The notes beneath the pieces are model-generated. The model ran no database searches. It saw nothing but the letters and a program-made list of their open reading frames with translations, and was not told the DNA's origin. 14,176 nucleotides of DNA from the NCBI GenBank assembly GCA_001303665.1, contig LJUF01000085.1, positions 1 to 14,176 on the forward strand. Reading direction: 5' to 3'. The stretch comes from Phycisphaerae bacterium SM23_33 (GTDB taxonomy: Bacteria > Planctomycetota > Phycisphaerae > SM23-33). The translations under genes and the position numbers were made by a program. The first letter of the stretch is position 1. Each line of letters begins with the position of its first letter. This document shows, piece by piece, positions 7,088 to 14,010 of the stretch.

Positions 7088-8857
7088 ATGGCATCCTCGC
7101 GAACGGCATGGAGGCTGGGGGGATTACGGTGGGAGGTGGCCCGCCCGTGGCCGGCGGCTGCCGAAACGGCCCGGCGGCTGAAGACCTCTCCGCTGATCAC
7201 CCAGATCCTGCACAATCGCGGCCTGGAGGACCTTGGGGAAATCCGCCGCTTCCTTTCGCCCAAGCTCACCGACCTGCATCCCCCCGAGCTGCTGCCGGAC
7301 ATTGACCTGGCCGCTGAGCGGATTTGCCGGGCCGTCCGTGACGGTGAGAAAACCTGCATCTACGGCGACTACGACGTGGACGGCGTGGCCGGCGTGGCCA
7401 TTCTGTTCCGCTGCCTGGCCATGCACGGCGCGGCGGTGGATTACTACGTGCCGCACCGGCTGGCCGAGGGCTACGGGGTCAACGTCGAGGCCGTCAGGTC
7501 CATCGCCCAAAGCGGCGCCCAGCTGCTGGTGACGGTGGACTGCGGCATATCCGCCTGCGAGCCCCTGCGCCAGGCCGCCGCCCTGGGCATGGACGTCATC
7601 GTCACCGACCATCACGCCCCGCCCGAGCGGCTGCCCGAGGCGGTGGCCGTCGTTCACCCCGGCCTTCCGGGTCGCCCGTATCCCAATCCCGGTCTGCCCG
7701 GGGCGGGGGTGGCCTTCAAGCTGGCCTGGCAGGTGGCCCGGCGGCTGAGCGGCAGCGACCGCGTGGACGAGCCCACCCGGAACTTCCTGCTGGAGGCGAC
7801 CTCGCTGGCGGCGCTGGGCATCATCGCCGACGTGGTGCCGCTGCTGGGAGAGAACCGCGTGCTGGCGGTGTACGGGCTGAAGGGCCTGGCCGCCAGCGAG
7901 CACGTCGGCATCCGGGCGCTGTTGAAGTCGGCGGGGCTGGCCGGGGCGAGGCTGGATTCGTATGACGTGGGCTTCGTCCTGGCTCCGCGGCTGAACGCCT
8001 GCGGCCGCATGGGCCACGCACGCCTGGCGGTGGAGCTGCTGGCCCGGGCCGACGCCGCCCGCTGCCGACGCATCGCCGAGCACCTCGAGCGACAGAACAC
8101 CCGCCGACAACGCATCGAACGCGAAATCTTCGAGCAGGCCGTGGACATGCTCGAACAGGGGCGGGCCGCCGCCCCCACCGACTTCGCCATCGTGCTGGCC
8201 TCGCCGGACTGGCACGGCGGGGTCATCGGCATCGTGGCCTCGCGGCTGGTGACCCGCTTCGGCCGGCCGGCGGTGCTCATCGCCGTGGACGGCGAGGACG
8301 GCCACGGCTCGGCCCGGAGCATCGACGGCTTCCACATGCACGACGCCCTGGCCGCCTGCGCCGAGCACCTGACCAGCTTTGGCGGGCACGCCATGGCCGG
8401 CGGGCTGAGGCTGCCGGCCAGCAGGATCGAAGCGTTCGCCAAGGCGTTCGCCGGCTTTGCGGCCGAGCACGTCACCGCGGAGATGCTCGCCCCGGCCCTG
8501 CGGCTCGACGCCGAGGCCACGCTGTCGGAGCTGAGCCTGCCGGTGGTGGAGCACCTGGAGCGGCTGGGACCGTTCGGACAGGCCAACCCCCGCCCGCTGC
8601 TGGCAGTGCGCTCCTGCCGCCTCCTCGCCCCGCCCCAGCGCATGGGCCGGGGGGGCGAGACCGTCAGCTTCGTAGTCGGGCAGGAACGCCCTGCCTCCCC
8701 GGCCAAGCGGATGCGCTGCGTGGGCTTCGGCATGGGCGAGCTGGCCGACGCCCTGGTCGGGATCAACACGGTGGACATCGCCGGCGAGCCGGTGCTGGAC
8801 CGCTTCAACGCCCGGCTGAGCGTCCAGATGCACCTGCGCGACGTGGTTCGGGTCTGA
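7088..8857 (+). CDS. recJ: RecJ, single-stranded-DNA-specific 5'-3' exonuclease
   Basis: RecJ degrades single-stranded DNA from the 5' end in recombination (RecFOR pathway), mismatch and base-excision repair. The 589-residue product has the full DHH-phosphoesterase set: GDYDVDG (93-99), VTVDCG (148-153), TDHH (173-176) and ADVVPL (247-252). The DHHA1 and later landmarks follow as RLNACGRM (301-308), WHGGVIGIVASR (375-386), GSARS (407-411) and GGHAMAGG (432-439), then a C-terminal OB-like region. The Asp and His residues that bind manganese are all in place. ATG 7088 gives the expected N-terminus (RWEVARPW about 14 residues in). AGGAAGG is a little far upstream (about 12 nt), while GGGAG abuts the ATG, so the start is reasonable but not certain. 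It converges on pssA with a 4-bp gap. Confidence 0.95.
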   Translation: MASSRTAWRLGGLRWEVARPWPAAAETARRLKTSPLITQILHNRGLEDLGEIRRFLSPKLTDLHPPELLPDIDLAAERICRAVRDGEKTCIYGDYDVDGVAGVAILFRCLAMHGAAVDYYVPHRLAEGYGVNVEAVRSIAQSGAQLLVTVDCGISACEPLRQAAALGMDVIVTDHHAPPERLPEAVAVVHPGLPGRPYPNPGLPGAGVAFKLAWQVARRLSGSDRVDEPTRNFLLEATSLAALGIIADVVPLLGENRVLAVYGLKGLAASEHVGIRALLKSAGLAGARLDSYDVGFVLAPRLNACGRMGHARLAVELLARADAARCRRIAEHLERQNTRRQRIEREIFEQAVDMLEQGRAAAPTDFAIVLASPDWHGGVIGIVASRLVTRFGRPAVLIAVDGEDGHGSARSIDGFHMHDALAACAEHLTSFGGHAMAGGLRLPASRIEAFAKAFAGFAAEHVTAEMLAPALRLDAEATLSELSLPVVEHLERLGPFGQANPRPLLAVRSCRLLAPPQRMGRGGETVSFVVGQERPASPAKRMRCVGFGMGELADALVGINTVDIAGEPVLDRFNARLSVQMHLRDVVRV

Positions 8858-8861
8858 GCGG

Positions 8862-9749
8862 CTACCTGCGGGCCTGGGCCTCACGCCTGGGACGGACCTT
8901 CTTCCAAAAGGCGGCGGCCGGCCCGCTGGCGGCGTAGGCCAGGGCGGCCAGGGCCAGCATCTGCCGGCGGAACATCAACCCCGCCACCAGCAGCACCAGC
9001 GCCATCACGATCGTGCCGAAGCGCTTCTTGCCGGCCAGGAAACGGTTGATCAGGTGCGGGTAGCGGAAGCGCGAGACCATCAGCCCCGCCGCCACGGCCG
9101 TGAACGCCGGCAGGGCCACGCCGATGGTGACCTTCAGCCAGCGGCCTTTCTCCAGGTCCAGGAGCATGTCGAACAGCAGGACCATGGCCGCCACGAGTGC
9201 CGCCGCCGCGGGAGAGGGCAGCCCGCGGAAGCTGAGGTGGTGCAGCAGGTCGGGGGCGTTCTCGACGTTGAACCGGGCCAGCCGCAGCACCGCGCAGCAG
9301 GCGTAAATCACGGCAATGGCCATCACCACCTTGCCCAGCGAGGGGTGGGCCAGGAAGATCTCAAAGTCCTCGACCTCCCGGGTGACGGCGACGCTGTGCA
9401 CCATCAGCACCGCCGGGGCCACGCCGAAGCTGACGGCGTCGCACAGGCTGTCCAACTGGGCCCCGAAGTCGGTGGCCTGGCGGGTCATCCTGGCGATTCG
9501 CCCGTCCAGGGCGTCAAAGAACATCGCCGCGAAGATCAGCCAGGCCGCGATCGAGAGGTTCATGGATTTCTTCGCCAGCTCTTCCGCCGTGCTGGTGTGC
9601 AGACCGGCCTTGGTGGCGTAGTGGATGGCGGCGAAACCGGCCACGCCGTTCAGCAGCGTCACCAGCACCGGCAGGGCGGCGGTGCGGGCCAGGATCATCC
9701 TGCGCAGGGGGCGGCGGGGCGTTCTCGGGGCCGGCTGGGCGGCGGTCAT
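8862..9749 (-). CDS. pssA: PssA, CDP-diacylglycerol-serine O-phosphatidyltransferase
   Basis: The 295-residue membrane enzyme condenses CDP-diacylglycerol with L-serine to give phosphatidylserine and CMP. The CDP-alcohol phosphotransferase signature reads D79, D82, G83, A86, R87, G96, D100 and D104. The motifs DSLCDAVSFGVAPA (100-113), RLARFNVE (156-163) and RGLPSPAAA (175-183) are specific for the membrane-bound (type II, Bacillus-like) PS synthase. Hydrophobic helices flank the signature, with others at about 140-155, 181-195, 207-224 and 246-275. The C-terminus is strongly basic (WKKVRPRREAQARR). The ATG overlaps the stop of psd by 4 bp (ATGA), so the pair is one coupled unit converting CDP-diacylglycerol to phosphatidylethanolamine. 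Confidence 0.95.
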   Translation of the reverse strand: MTAAQPAPRTPRRPLRRMILARTAALPVLVTLLNGVAGFAAIHYATKAGLHTSTAEELAKKSMNLSIAAWLIFAAMFFDALDGRIARMTRQATDFGAQLDSLCDAVSFGVAPAVLMVHSVAVTREVEDFEIFLAHPSLGKVVMAIAVIYACCAVLRLARFNVENAPDLLHHLSFRGLPSPAAAALVAAMVLLFDMLLDLEKGRWLKVTIGVALPAFTAVAAGLMVSRFRYPHLINRFLAGKKRFGTIVMALVLLVAGLMFRRQMLALAALAYAASGPAAAFWKKVRPRREAQARR

Positions 9750-10417
9750 GAGGGCGCCTCCTGCCCCGGGGGGTGCACCAGGACGGTCCGGCCGGCGCGG
9801 ACGGTCTGGCCGACCTGCACGCCGATGCGGCCGATCAGCTCGGCCGGCAGCAGCACCTCCACCCGCGAGCCGAACTTGATCATGCCGATCCGCTGGCCGG
9901 CGGCGAGCTGCTGGCCGACGCGGAGGTCGGTGACGATCCGCCGGGCGACCAGGCCGGCAATCTGGCGGACGACGACCTGGAACTGCCTGCCTCCGCGGGT
10001 GTGGGTGAGCAGGATGGTGGCGGACTCGTTGGCCTGCGAGGCCTCGGGCCGGCGGGCGTCAAGGTAGCCGCCGTCGTGGTGCTCGATGGCGGCGACAGCG
10101 GCGGCACAGGGGCTGCGGTTGACGTGGCAGTCCAGCAGGCTCATGAAGATGCCGATGCGCGTGCCCTCGGTCCGCAGCCGGCCGTCGGCGCCCACCGGCG
10201 TGACGTCCACGACCTTGCCGTCGGCGGGGGCCAGGAAGCCGTCCCCCTCCGCCTGCCGCGGCGGGTCCCGGAAGAACATGACCACCAAGGCCCAAGCCGC
10301 CGCCGGCAGCAGGGCCGCCGGCCAGAACAGCCACGCCCCCGTCGCCGTCAAGGCCCCGAAGACCACCGTGGCCAGGAGCAGCTCGCGCCGGCCGTACTGC
10401 GTCAGTGGGATCCTCAT
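9746..10417 (-). CDS. psd: Phosphatidylserine decarboxylase, short form, pyruvoyl enzyme
   Basis: This enzyme removes CO2 from phosphatidylserine to give phosphatidylethanolamine. At 223 residues it is the short type found with PssA in many non-enterobacterial bacteria. Visible marks are an N-terminal hydrophobic hairpin (about 12-48), the conserved LAPADGKVV (62-70), FMSLLDCHVNR (91-101), and the self-cleavage site FGSRVEVLLP (182-191). Cleavage before Ser184 would make the pyruvoyl group and split the chain into a beta subunit of about 183 residues and an alpha subunit of about 40. ATG 10417 follows GGGAAAGG. The gene has its own promoter and overlaps pssA by 4 bp. Confidence 0.95.
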   Translation of the reverse strand: MRIPLTQYGRRELLLATVVFGALTATGAWLFWPAALLPAAAWALVVMFFRDPPRQAEGDGFLAPADGKVVDVTPVGADGRLRTEGTRIGIFMSLLDCHVNRSPCAAAVAAIEHHDGGYLDARRPEASQANESATILLTHTRGGRQFQVVVRQIAGLVARRIVTDLRVGQQLAAGQRIGMIKFGSRVEVLLPAELIGRIGVQVGQTVRAGRTVLVHPPGQEAPS

Positions 10418-10438
10418 CCTTTCCCGTCCCGAACGACC

Positions 10439-10467
10439 ACTCTACTTGCCGGCGGCGGCCAAGTCAA
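10439..10467 (-). promoter_or_regulatory. psd-pssA promoter
   Basis: On the minus strand TTGACT (10467-10462, five of six) and TAGAGT (10444-10439, four of six) are 17 bp apart. Transcription would begin near 10432, giving a leader of only about 15 nt that still holds the GGGAAAGG ribosome binding site. This fits the optimum spacing and stands in a 158-bp divergent region. On the other strand only a lone TATATC (10513-10518) is seen for the DUF296 gene. Confidence 0.55.
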
Positions 10468-10575
10468 TTTGGCCCCGCCGTCGCTGCCCTGTGGAAAACC
10501 GCTCCGGCCCCGTATATCCTCCCGGGCGGTCGGGCGGCGGAGACAATGCCGGGGGCGGGCAGCAGGAGAGCGGCG

Positions 10576-11039
10576 ATGGAAGCGGCGAGCCTTTCGGTGA
10601 AGAAGATTCACATCCTTCGAGTGGATCCCGGCGAGGACGTGCTGGCGGCGGTGAACGAGTTCATTTCGCGCACCGGCCTGCGGCAGGCGGTGGTGCTGGG
10701 CGGCTACGGCACGCTGGCGGCGTCGCACCTGCATTGGGTGGCACACAACCGCCTGCCGCCCTGCCGCCCGACAACACCTTCGCCCGCGCCGAAGGCGGCA
10801 TCGAGATCCTTTCCATGAACGGCCTGGTGGTCGAGGGCCAGCCGCACATCCACGTGACGCTCTCCACGCCGCAGGGCGCTTACGGCGGCCACCTGGAGGA
10901 AGGCTGCATTACCTACGTGCTGTGCGAAGTCTTCTTCGCCCAGGTCGAGGGCCTCCCGCTCACCCGGCGGCGGGTGGGCGTTTCGGTGGAGGGCATGGGC
11001 GAAGGCGAGGTTCCGCGGCTGGAGTTCGGCAAGGCCTGA
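10576..11039 (+). pseudogene. DUF296/PPC-domain protein gene, frameshifted by an 8-bp tandem duplication
   Basis: ATG 10576 has AGGAG 7 nt upstream. Its frame encodes the first half of a PPC (DUF296) domain, FISRTGLRQAVVLGGYGTL, up to HNRLPP, then loses similarity and stops at 10816-10818 (80 residues). The second half, EILSMNGLVVEGQPHIHVTL with GGHLEEG, is in another frame to 11037-11039. At the join CTGCCGCC occurs twice in tandem (10753-10760, 10761-10768). Removing one copy gives one continuous frame of 151 codons with HNRLPPDNTFARAEGG across the junction. The PPC fold forms trimers; in plants it is attached to AT-hooks, and in bacteria it stands alone with unknown function. The gene may be inactivated, phase-variable, or damaged by an assembly error; both halves otherwise look well kept. 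Confidence 0.85.
10752..10769 (+). repeat. 8-bp tandem duplication causing a frameshift
   Basis: The bases form an 18-nt run with period 8 (unit CTGCCGCC, just over two copies). One extra copy adds 8 bases, which is the shift between the two halves of the DUF296 frame. Slipped-strand replication is the simplest origin. Confidence 0.85.
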
Positions 11040-11045
11040 ACGGCA

Positions 11046-11750
11046 CTACTCGCTGACGGTGGAGTCCGGCGGCAGGCCGCGCTGCTGGTACAGCTTCCGC
11101 CGCCCCTTCTTGTCGCCTTGGAGAATCTCGCGGGCGATCTCGGCCACGGCGGGGGCCTTCTCCACCGGCACCACGATGACGCCGTCGCCGTCGGCCACCA
11201 CCATGTCGCCCGGCCGCACCAGCACCCCGCCGCAGTTGACGGGAATTTCCACGGCGTCCAGCTCCAGCCGGCCGGGCTTGAAGCCGCGCGAGATGTAGCG
11301 CGAATACACCGGGCATTTCTGCTTGATCAGCTCGTCGGTGTCGCGGGCCCCGCCGTTGGTGACCACGCCCACCGCCCCGGCGTTCATCCAGGCCAGGCAG
11401 TTGTTGGAGCCGATGAAGCCCACGTCCTGCTCGGCGGCGTCGATGACCAGCACGCAGCCGGGGTAGATTTTTTCGCGGTACCGCTCCGGCGAGACGTCGC
11501 GATACCACTGCCCCACCCACTCGTCAAACCGCTCCGGCGGCATGTTGGGCACCTCGCGGTTGGTGGGCACGTAGCGGGCGGTCACGGCCGGGCCGGCGAT
11601 CCGGTGGGTGAAGCCCTCCAGGTCGCGGTACAGCGGGCGGACTTCGCGGTTGACCAGGCCGCGGTTCAGCAGGCCCACGGCGTCCATGGCGTCGCAGACG
11701 TCCGAGACCCGCAGGCCCCGGAACGCCTCAATGAGTTGCTCTCTGTCCAT
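11046..11750 (-). CDS. RraA-family protein, possible HMG/oxaloacetate-type aldolase or decarboxylase
   Basis: The 234-residue product has the RraA/dimethylmenaquinone-methyltransferase-like fold. The central block GAVGVVTNGGARDTDEL (125-141) holds Arg136-Asp137, the pair that binds substrate and metal in class II pyruvate aldolases of this family. The C-terminal VRPGDMVVADGDGVIVVP (178-195) is the other hallmark. It is longer than RraA proper (about 160 residues), with extra sequence at about 61-96, closer to the 4-hydroxy-4-methyl-2-oxoglutarate aldolase size class. A metabolic lyase is therefore more likely than RNase E inhibition. ATG 11750 has AAGGAT about 8 nt upstream. An in-frame ATG at 11918 would add 56 unconvincing residues and overlap the divergent gene. 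It converges on the broken DUF296 gene with a 6-bp gap. Confidence 0.82.
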   Translation of the reverse strand: MDREQLIEAFRGLRVSDVCDAMDAVGLLNRGLVNREVRPLYRDLEGFTHRIAGPAVTARYVPTNREVPNMPPERFDEWVGQWYRDVSPERYREKIYPGCVLVIDAAEQDVGFIGSNNCLAWMNAGAVGVVTNGGARDTDELIKQKCPVYSRYISRGFKPGRLELDAVEIPVNCGGVLVRPGDMVVADGDGVIVVPVEKAPAVAEIAREILQGDKKGRRKLYQQRGLPPDSTVSE

Positions 11751-11895
11751 TGGCACGATCCTTACTCCGTCGGCACGGTCGAACACCCCGGGCCGCCGCG
11801 GCTGCCCTTGACAACCGCCGCCCGGTCCGGTCTGCTGGCCGGCGAGGCCCAAAGGATAGCCGCAAGAACAGCGCGCATCCAGTGGGTGGTCGGTG
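11751..11895. other. Divergent intergenic region between the RraA-like gene and the membrane-anchored protein
   Basis: This 145-bp stretch must hold the promoters of both neighbours. A perfect + strand TTGACA lies in it (11817-11822) but the bases 17 bp further on (TCTGCT) are a poor -10. On the minus strand I see no good pair. Nothing else is recognised. Confidence 0.3.
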
Positions 11896-12573
11896 ATGGA
11901 AGGGCAGGCTGTATTCATCGTGCTGGCGATCGCCGTGGCGGCCGTGGTGATGATCTGCGGTTACTACGCGGCCGCCCAGCGCCGCAAGGAGCTGGCCGCC
12001 TGGGCCCGGTCGCGGGGCTTTGATTTCTACCCGGGCAAGGACGGGATGCTGGACGAGCGCTTCGGCCGCTTCGGCTGCCTCTGCCGCGGCCGCAGCCGGT
12101 ACGGCTACAACCGCATCCTCGGCGACTGGGAAGGCCGGGAGCTGCTGGCCTTCGACTACCGCTACGTCACCGGCTCGGGAAAGAACCAGCAGACGCACAG
12201 GTTCTCCGCCGTCGTCCTGCAAAGCCGCGTGCCGCTGAAGCCCCTCTCCCTCCGGCCGGAGGGGTTCTTCGACAAGGTGACCGAGTTCTTCGGGGTGGAC
12301 GACATCGACTTCGAGTCGGCCGAGTTCAGCCGGCAGTTCTACGTCAAGAGCCCCGACCGGCGCTGGGCCTACGACGTGATTCACCAGCGGGCGATGGATT
12401 TCCTGCTGCGGATGCCGCGGTTCTCGATCCAGTTCGACCTCATGCACGTCATCGCTTGGCGCGACAGGCGCTTCAGCCCGCAGGATTTCGAGCGGGCGGC
12501 GGAGGTGATTGCCGGCCTGCTGGACCAGTTGCCGGAATATGTCGTCCGCCGGCAGACCGGCCGGGAATGCTGA
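11896..12573 (+). CDS. Conserved membrane-anchored protein of unknown function, first copy
   Basis: I cannot assign a function to this 225-residue protein. One hydrophobic helix at residues 5-23 is followed by AAAQRRKELAAWARSRGF (25-42), a basic flank that should lie in the cytoplasm, then a soluble domain of about 180 residues. Conserved-looking blocks are RSRYGYNRILGDWEGRE (66-82), FDYRYVTGSGKN (86-97), LRPEGFFDKV (119-128) and DDIDFESAEFSRQFYV (135-150). A second copy begins at 14011, with near-identical sequence just after the helix. ATG 11896 is chosen over the GTG one codon upstream; the ribosome binding site is weak (GGTGG). The protein is not obviously an enzyme: no nucleotide-binding or metal motif is recognised. 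Confidence 0.8.
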   Translation: MEGQAVFIVLAIAVAAVVMICGYYAAAQRRKELAAWARSRGFDFYPGKDGMLDERFGRFGCLCRGRSRYGYNRILGDWEGRELLAFDYRYVTGSGKNQQTHRFSAVVLQSRVPLKPLSLRPEGFFDKVTEFFGVDDIDFESAEFSRQFYVKSPDRRWAYDVIHQRAMDFLLRMPRFSIQFDLMHVIAWRDRRFSPQDFERAAEVIAGLLDQLPEYVVRRQTGREC

Positions 12574-12685
12574 GCGATCCCAGGTGCTCATCAAGTCCTT
12601 TTTCCGGATGGGGATACGGTTATCTCCGCCGGCCGCGGCCCGGCGCTGTGCTGGTTAGAAAGGGCACGCAGGCGCGGGTTCAGCA
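12574..12685 (+). other. Gene-free stretch upstream of the PEP-CTERM promoter
   Basis: No gene is recognised. CGCCGG (12627-12632) can pair with CCGGCG (12640-12645) around a 7-nt loop, a possible end structure for the preceding gene, but no T-tract follows (a run of five T lies before it, at 12599-12603). Together with the leader below, this makes 437 bp without a protein gene. Confidence 0.4.
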
Positions 12686-12713
12686 TTGACGAAATCGGGA
12701 TCGTGGGTATAGT
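12686..12713 (+). promoter_or_regulatory. Promoter of the PEP-CTERM gene
   Basis: TTGACG (12686-12691, five of six) and TATAGT (12708-12713, five of six) are 16 bp apart in a locally AT-richer patch. Transcription start is predicted near 12720, leaving an unusually long leader of about 290 nt before the chosen start at 13011. This is the best sigma-70-like promoter on the + strand of the window. Confidence 0.65.
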
Positions 12714-12719
12714 ATCGCG

Positions 12720-13010
12720 TAGCTCTGGCCTGCTTTAGGGAGCGGCGGAGCCATTTTCCCCGGAGGGGCAGGGGCGCCGGGAGGGCCTGAGCCCGCCGTT
12801 GCGGGTCCGAGGGCTTCCCATCGGTCCAGCGCATCCTGCCAAGGCTGCTCAGCCAAGTTCCCGTTGCTCGCGGCGGGTGGTCGCTCACTGGGGTAGGAGG
12901 GCGTGTGCCCCGAAACGCGGGCTGCTTCCCCGCCGGGGCATCCTTGGCAGGAGGCGACGTGCATACACCGGCAGGAAGTTGCAGCTGGCAGCAAGATGAG
13001 GGCCGGAAAC
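12720..13010 (+). promoter_or_regulatory. Candidate structured 5' leader RNA of the PEP-CTERM gene
   Basis: No coding frame here looks real, but complementarity is strong. Hairpin A: 12779-12788 with 12810-12819 (nine of ten pairs, one G-U), inner stem CCCGC/GCGGG (12792-12796, 12801-12805) and loop CGTT. Long-range stem: 12830-12844 with 12942-12956, 14 of 15 Watson-Crick pairs including 11 in a row, enclosing 97 nt. Inside it, hairpin B: GCCCCG/CGGGGC (12907-12912, 12934-12939) with an inner GCGGG/CCCGC (12917-12921, 12929-12933). At the gene, hairpin C: CCGGC/GCCGG (12968-12972, 13002-13006) touches the Shine-Dalgarno GAGGG (12998-13002). I could not match it to the cobalamin, SAM, TPP, glycine or c-di-GMP classes from memory. 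A regulatory leader is inferred; no ligand is proposed. Confidence 0.5.
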
Positions 13011-13922
13011 ATGAAAACGACGCCGATGATTCTCTTGCTTTTCGCTGGTGTGCTGCTTATGGCCGCGCCGGCTGCGCGGGGCGAGGTCGTCTGGCACGAC
13101 CCCTGGCTGAACTGGGATTTCATCAACACCTTGACCATGACGGTGAACGATTTTGCCATCGTCGTGGATGACCCCGACGGGACCTTCAACCCCGACCCCA
13201 ACGACCCGAACCAGGTCCTGATAGGGATGCCGTTCCCGTTCTTCGCCGTGTCCAGCCAATTCGCCGATTACGACGGCGATGGCGACCTGGACACGATGCT
13301 GAAGTGGTCGGGCGCCGACGTCGTCCCCGACAGCTTTGCCCACGGCGGGCTGTACATGCTGGGCTCAGGCCTGGTCCTGGACGCCTTCTGGTCCATCAAC
13401 GGCACCAAGGTGGGCTGGTCCACACCCATCACCTACGAAAGAACCCGGATCGATGATGACCCTGCGGTCCACATGGAGCTGACCATCGCTTCGGGCTTCT
13501 TCAAGGACGAGGCCAATCCGTACTGGCCCAACCAGGAGGCCGGCTGGATGCACATCCGGACGTTCGTGAACATCCCGGCGGAGCTGTTGAGCCTGGAAGA
13601 CCTCAATCGCGGACTCGAGCTGGATGTATTGAAGGAAATGGACCTGGAAGTCCCCCCGGTGGACGCCGAGACCGGCCTGCCCATCGGCTACGAGGACACC
13701 ATTTGGGGCGTGCCCGACTCCTTCTTCGACGTGTTCCTGGCCGACATTCCGCCGGAGTTCGCCAGCCCGGAGTACGAGGCCTTGCTGTACGCCGAGGTGG
13801 TCAGTCAGGGCGAGGTGGTGGGGCAGTTCTGGAACCTCAATCCGCAGTCGCCTGAGCCGGCCGCGCTTTCGCTGCTGGCCCTGGGTGCCCTGGCGCTGAT
13901 CCGCCGCAGGCGGCGAAGCTAG
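13011..13922 (+). CDS. Secreted PEP-CTERM sorting-domain protein
   Basis: The 303-residue precursor has a Sec signal peptide (MKTTPMILLLFAGVLLMAAP, cleavage probably after ARG24) and a C-terminal sorting domain: SPEP (280-283), a hydrophobic helix (284-297, AALSLLALGALALI) and a run of five Arg. Exosortase-type enzymes recognise such tails. The helix and Arg run are typical of planctomycete versions, with S-PEP in place of the usual V-PEP. The middle has no recognised enzyme domain; it is acidic and rich in Asp, Pro and aromatic residues. DYDGDGDLD (86-94) resembles a calcium-binding DxDxDG loop. It is likely an extracellular or outer-surface structural protein. ATG 13011 has GAGGG about 8 nt upstream; ATG 12996, five codons earlier, has no ribosome binding site. 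Paralogous membrane-anchored genes flank it. Confidence 0.85.
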   Translation: MKTTPMILLLFAGVLLMAAPAARGEVVWHDPWLNWDFINTLTMTVNDFAIVVDDPDGTFNPDPNDPNQVLIGMPFPFFAVSSQFADYDGDGDLDTMLKWSGADVVPDSFAHGGLYMLGSGLVLDAFWSINGTKVGWSTPITYERTRIDDDPAVHMELTIASGFFKDEANPYWPNQEAGWMHIRTFVNIPAELLSLEDLNRGLELDVLKEMDLEVPPVDAETGLPIGYEDTIWGVPDSFFDVFLADIPPEFASPEYEALLYAEVVSQGEVVGQFWNLNPQSPEPAALSLLALGALALIRRRRRS

Positions 13923-14010
13923 ACGAGGTCGGCCGGCCCTGGGCTCTGCGTGGACGCCTGGGCGTATCCAGGGATGGCAGGTCGGCTTGGCACCCGGTGG
14001 GGGCCAGCAG
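13923..14010 (+). other. Short spacer before the second membrane-anchored gene
   Basis: The 88-bp gap has a small hairpin, CCTGG (13957-13961) with CCAGG (13968-13972), and no visible promoter. The next gene may be co-transcribed with the PEP-CTERM gene. Confidence 0.3.

Noticed and set aside
7124..8884. A minus-strand open frame of about 590 codons opposite recJ
   Set aside because: It lies opposite a recJ with every motif in place and shows only Gln/Gly/His-rich shadow sequence.
10738..10775. Programmed -1 frameshifting as the explanation of the split DUF296 gene
   Set aside because: The direction would fit, but there is no slippery heptamer, and the 8-bp tandem duplication accounts for the shift exactly.
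11751..11918. Start of the RraA-like gene at ATG 11918
   Set aside because: The extra 56 residues do not resemble the family, would overlap the divergent gene, and ATG 11750 has a good ribosome binding site.
12830..12956. The 15-bp inverted repeat as the ends of a small transposable element (MITE)
   Set aside because: There is no target-site duplication at the edges, the inner part folds as hairpins, and the element lies in the middle of a leader between a promoter and its gene.
12720..13010. Cyclic-di-GMP-I, cobalamin or SAM riboswitch upstream of the PEP-CTERM gene
   Set aside because: I looked for their conserved cores (for example the cobalamin box and the GEMM core) and did not find them in order. 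A covariance search would be decisive.
12903..13010. Upstream starts for the PEP-CTERM protein (12903 or 12996)
   Set aside because: The 12903 start would bury the signal peptide after 36 polar residues; 12996 has no ribosome binding site. ATG 13011 gives a clean signal peptide with GAGGG upstream.
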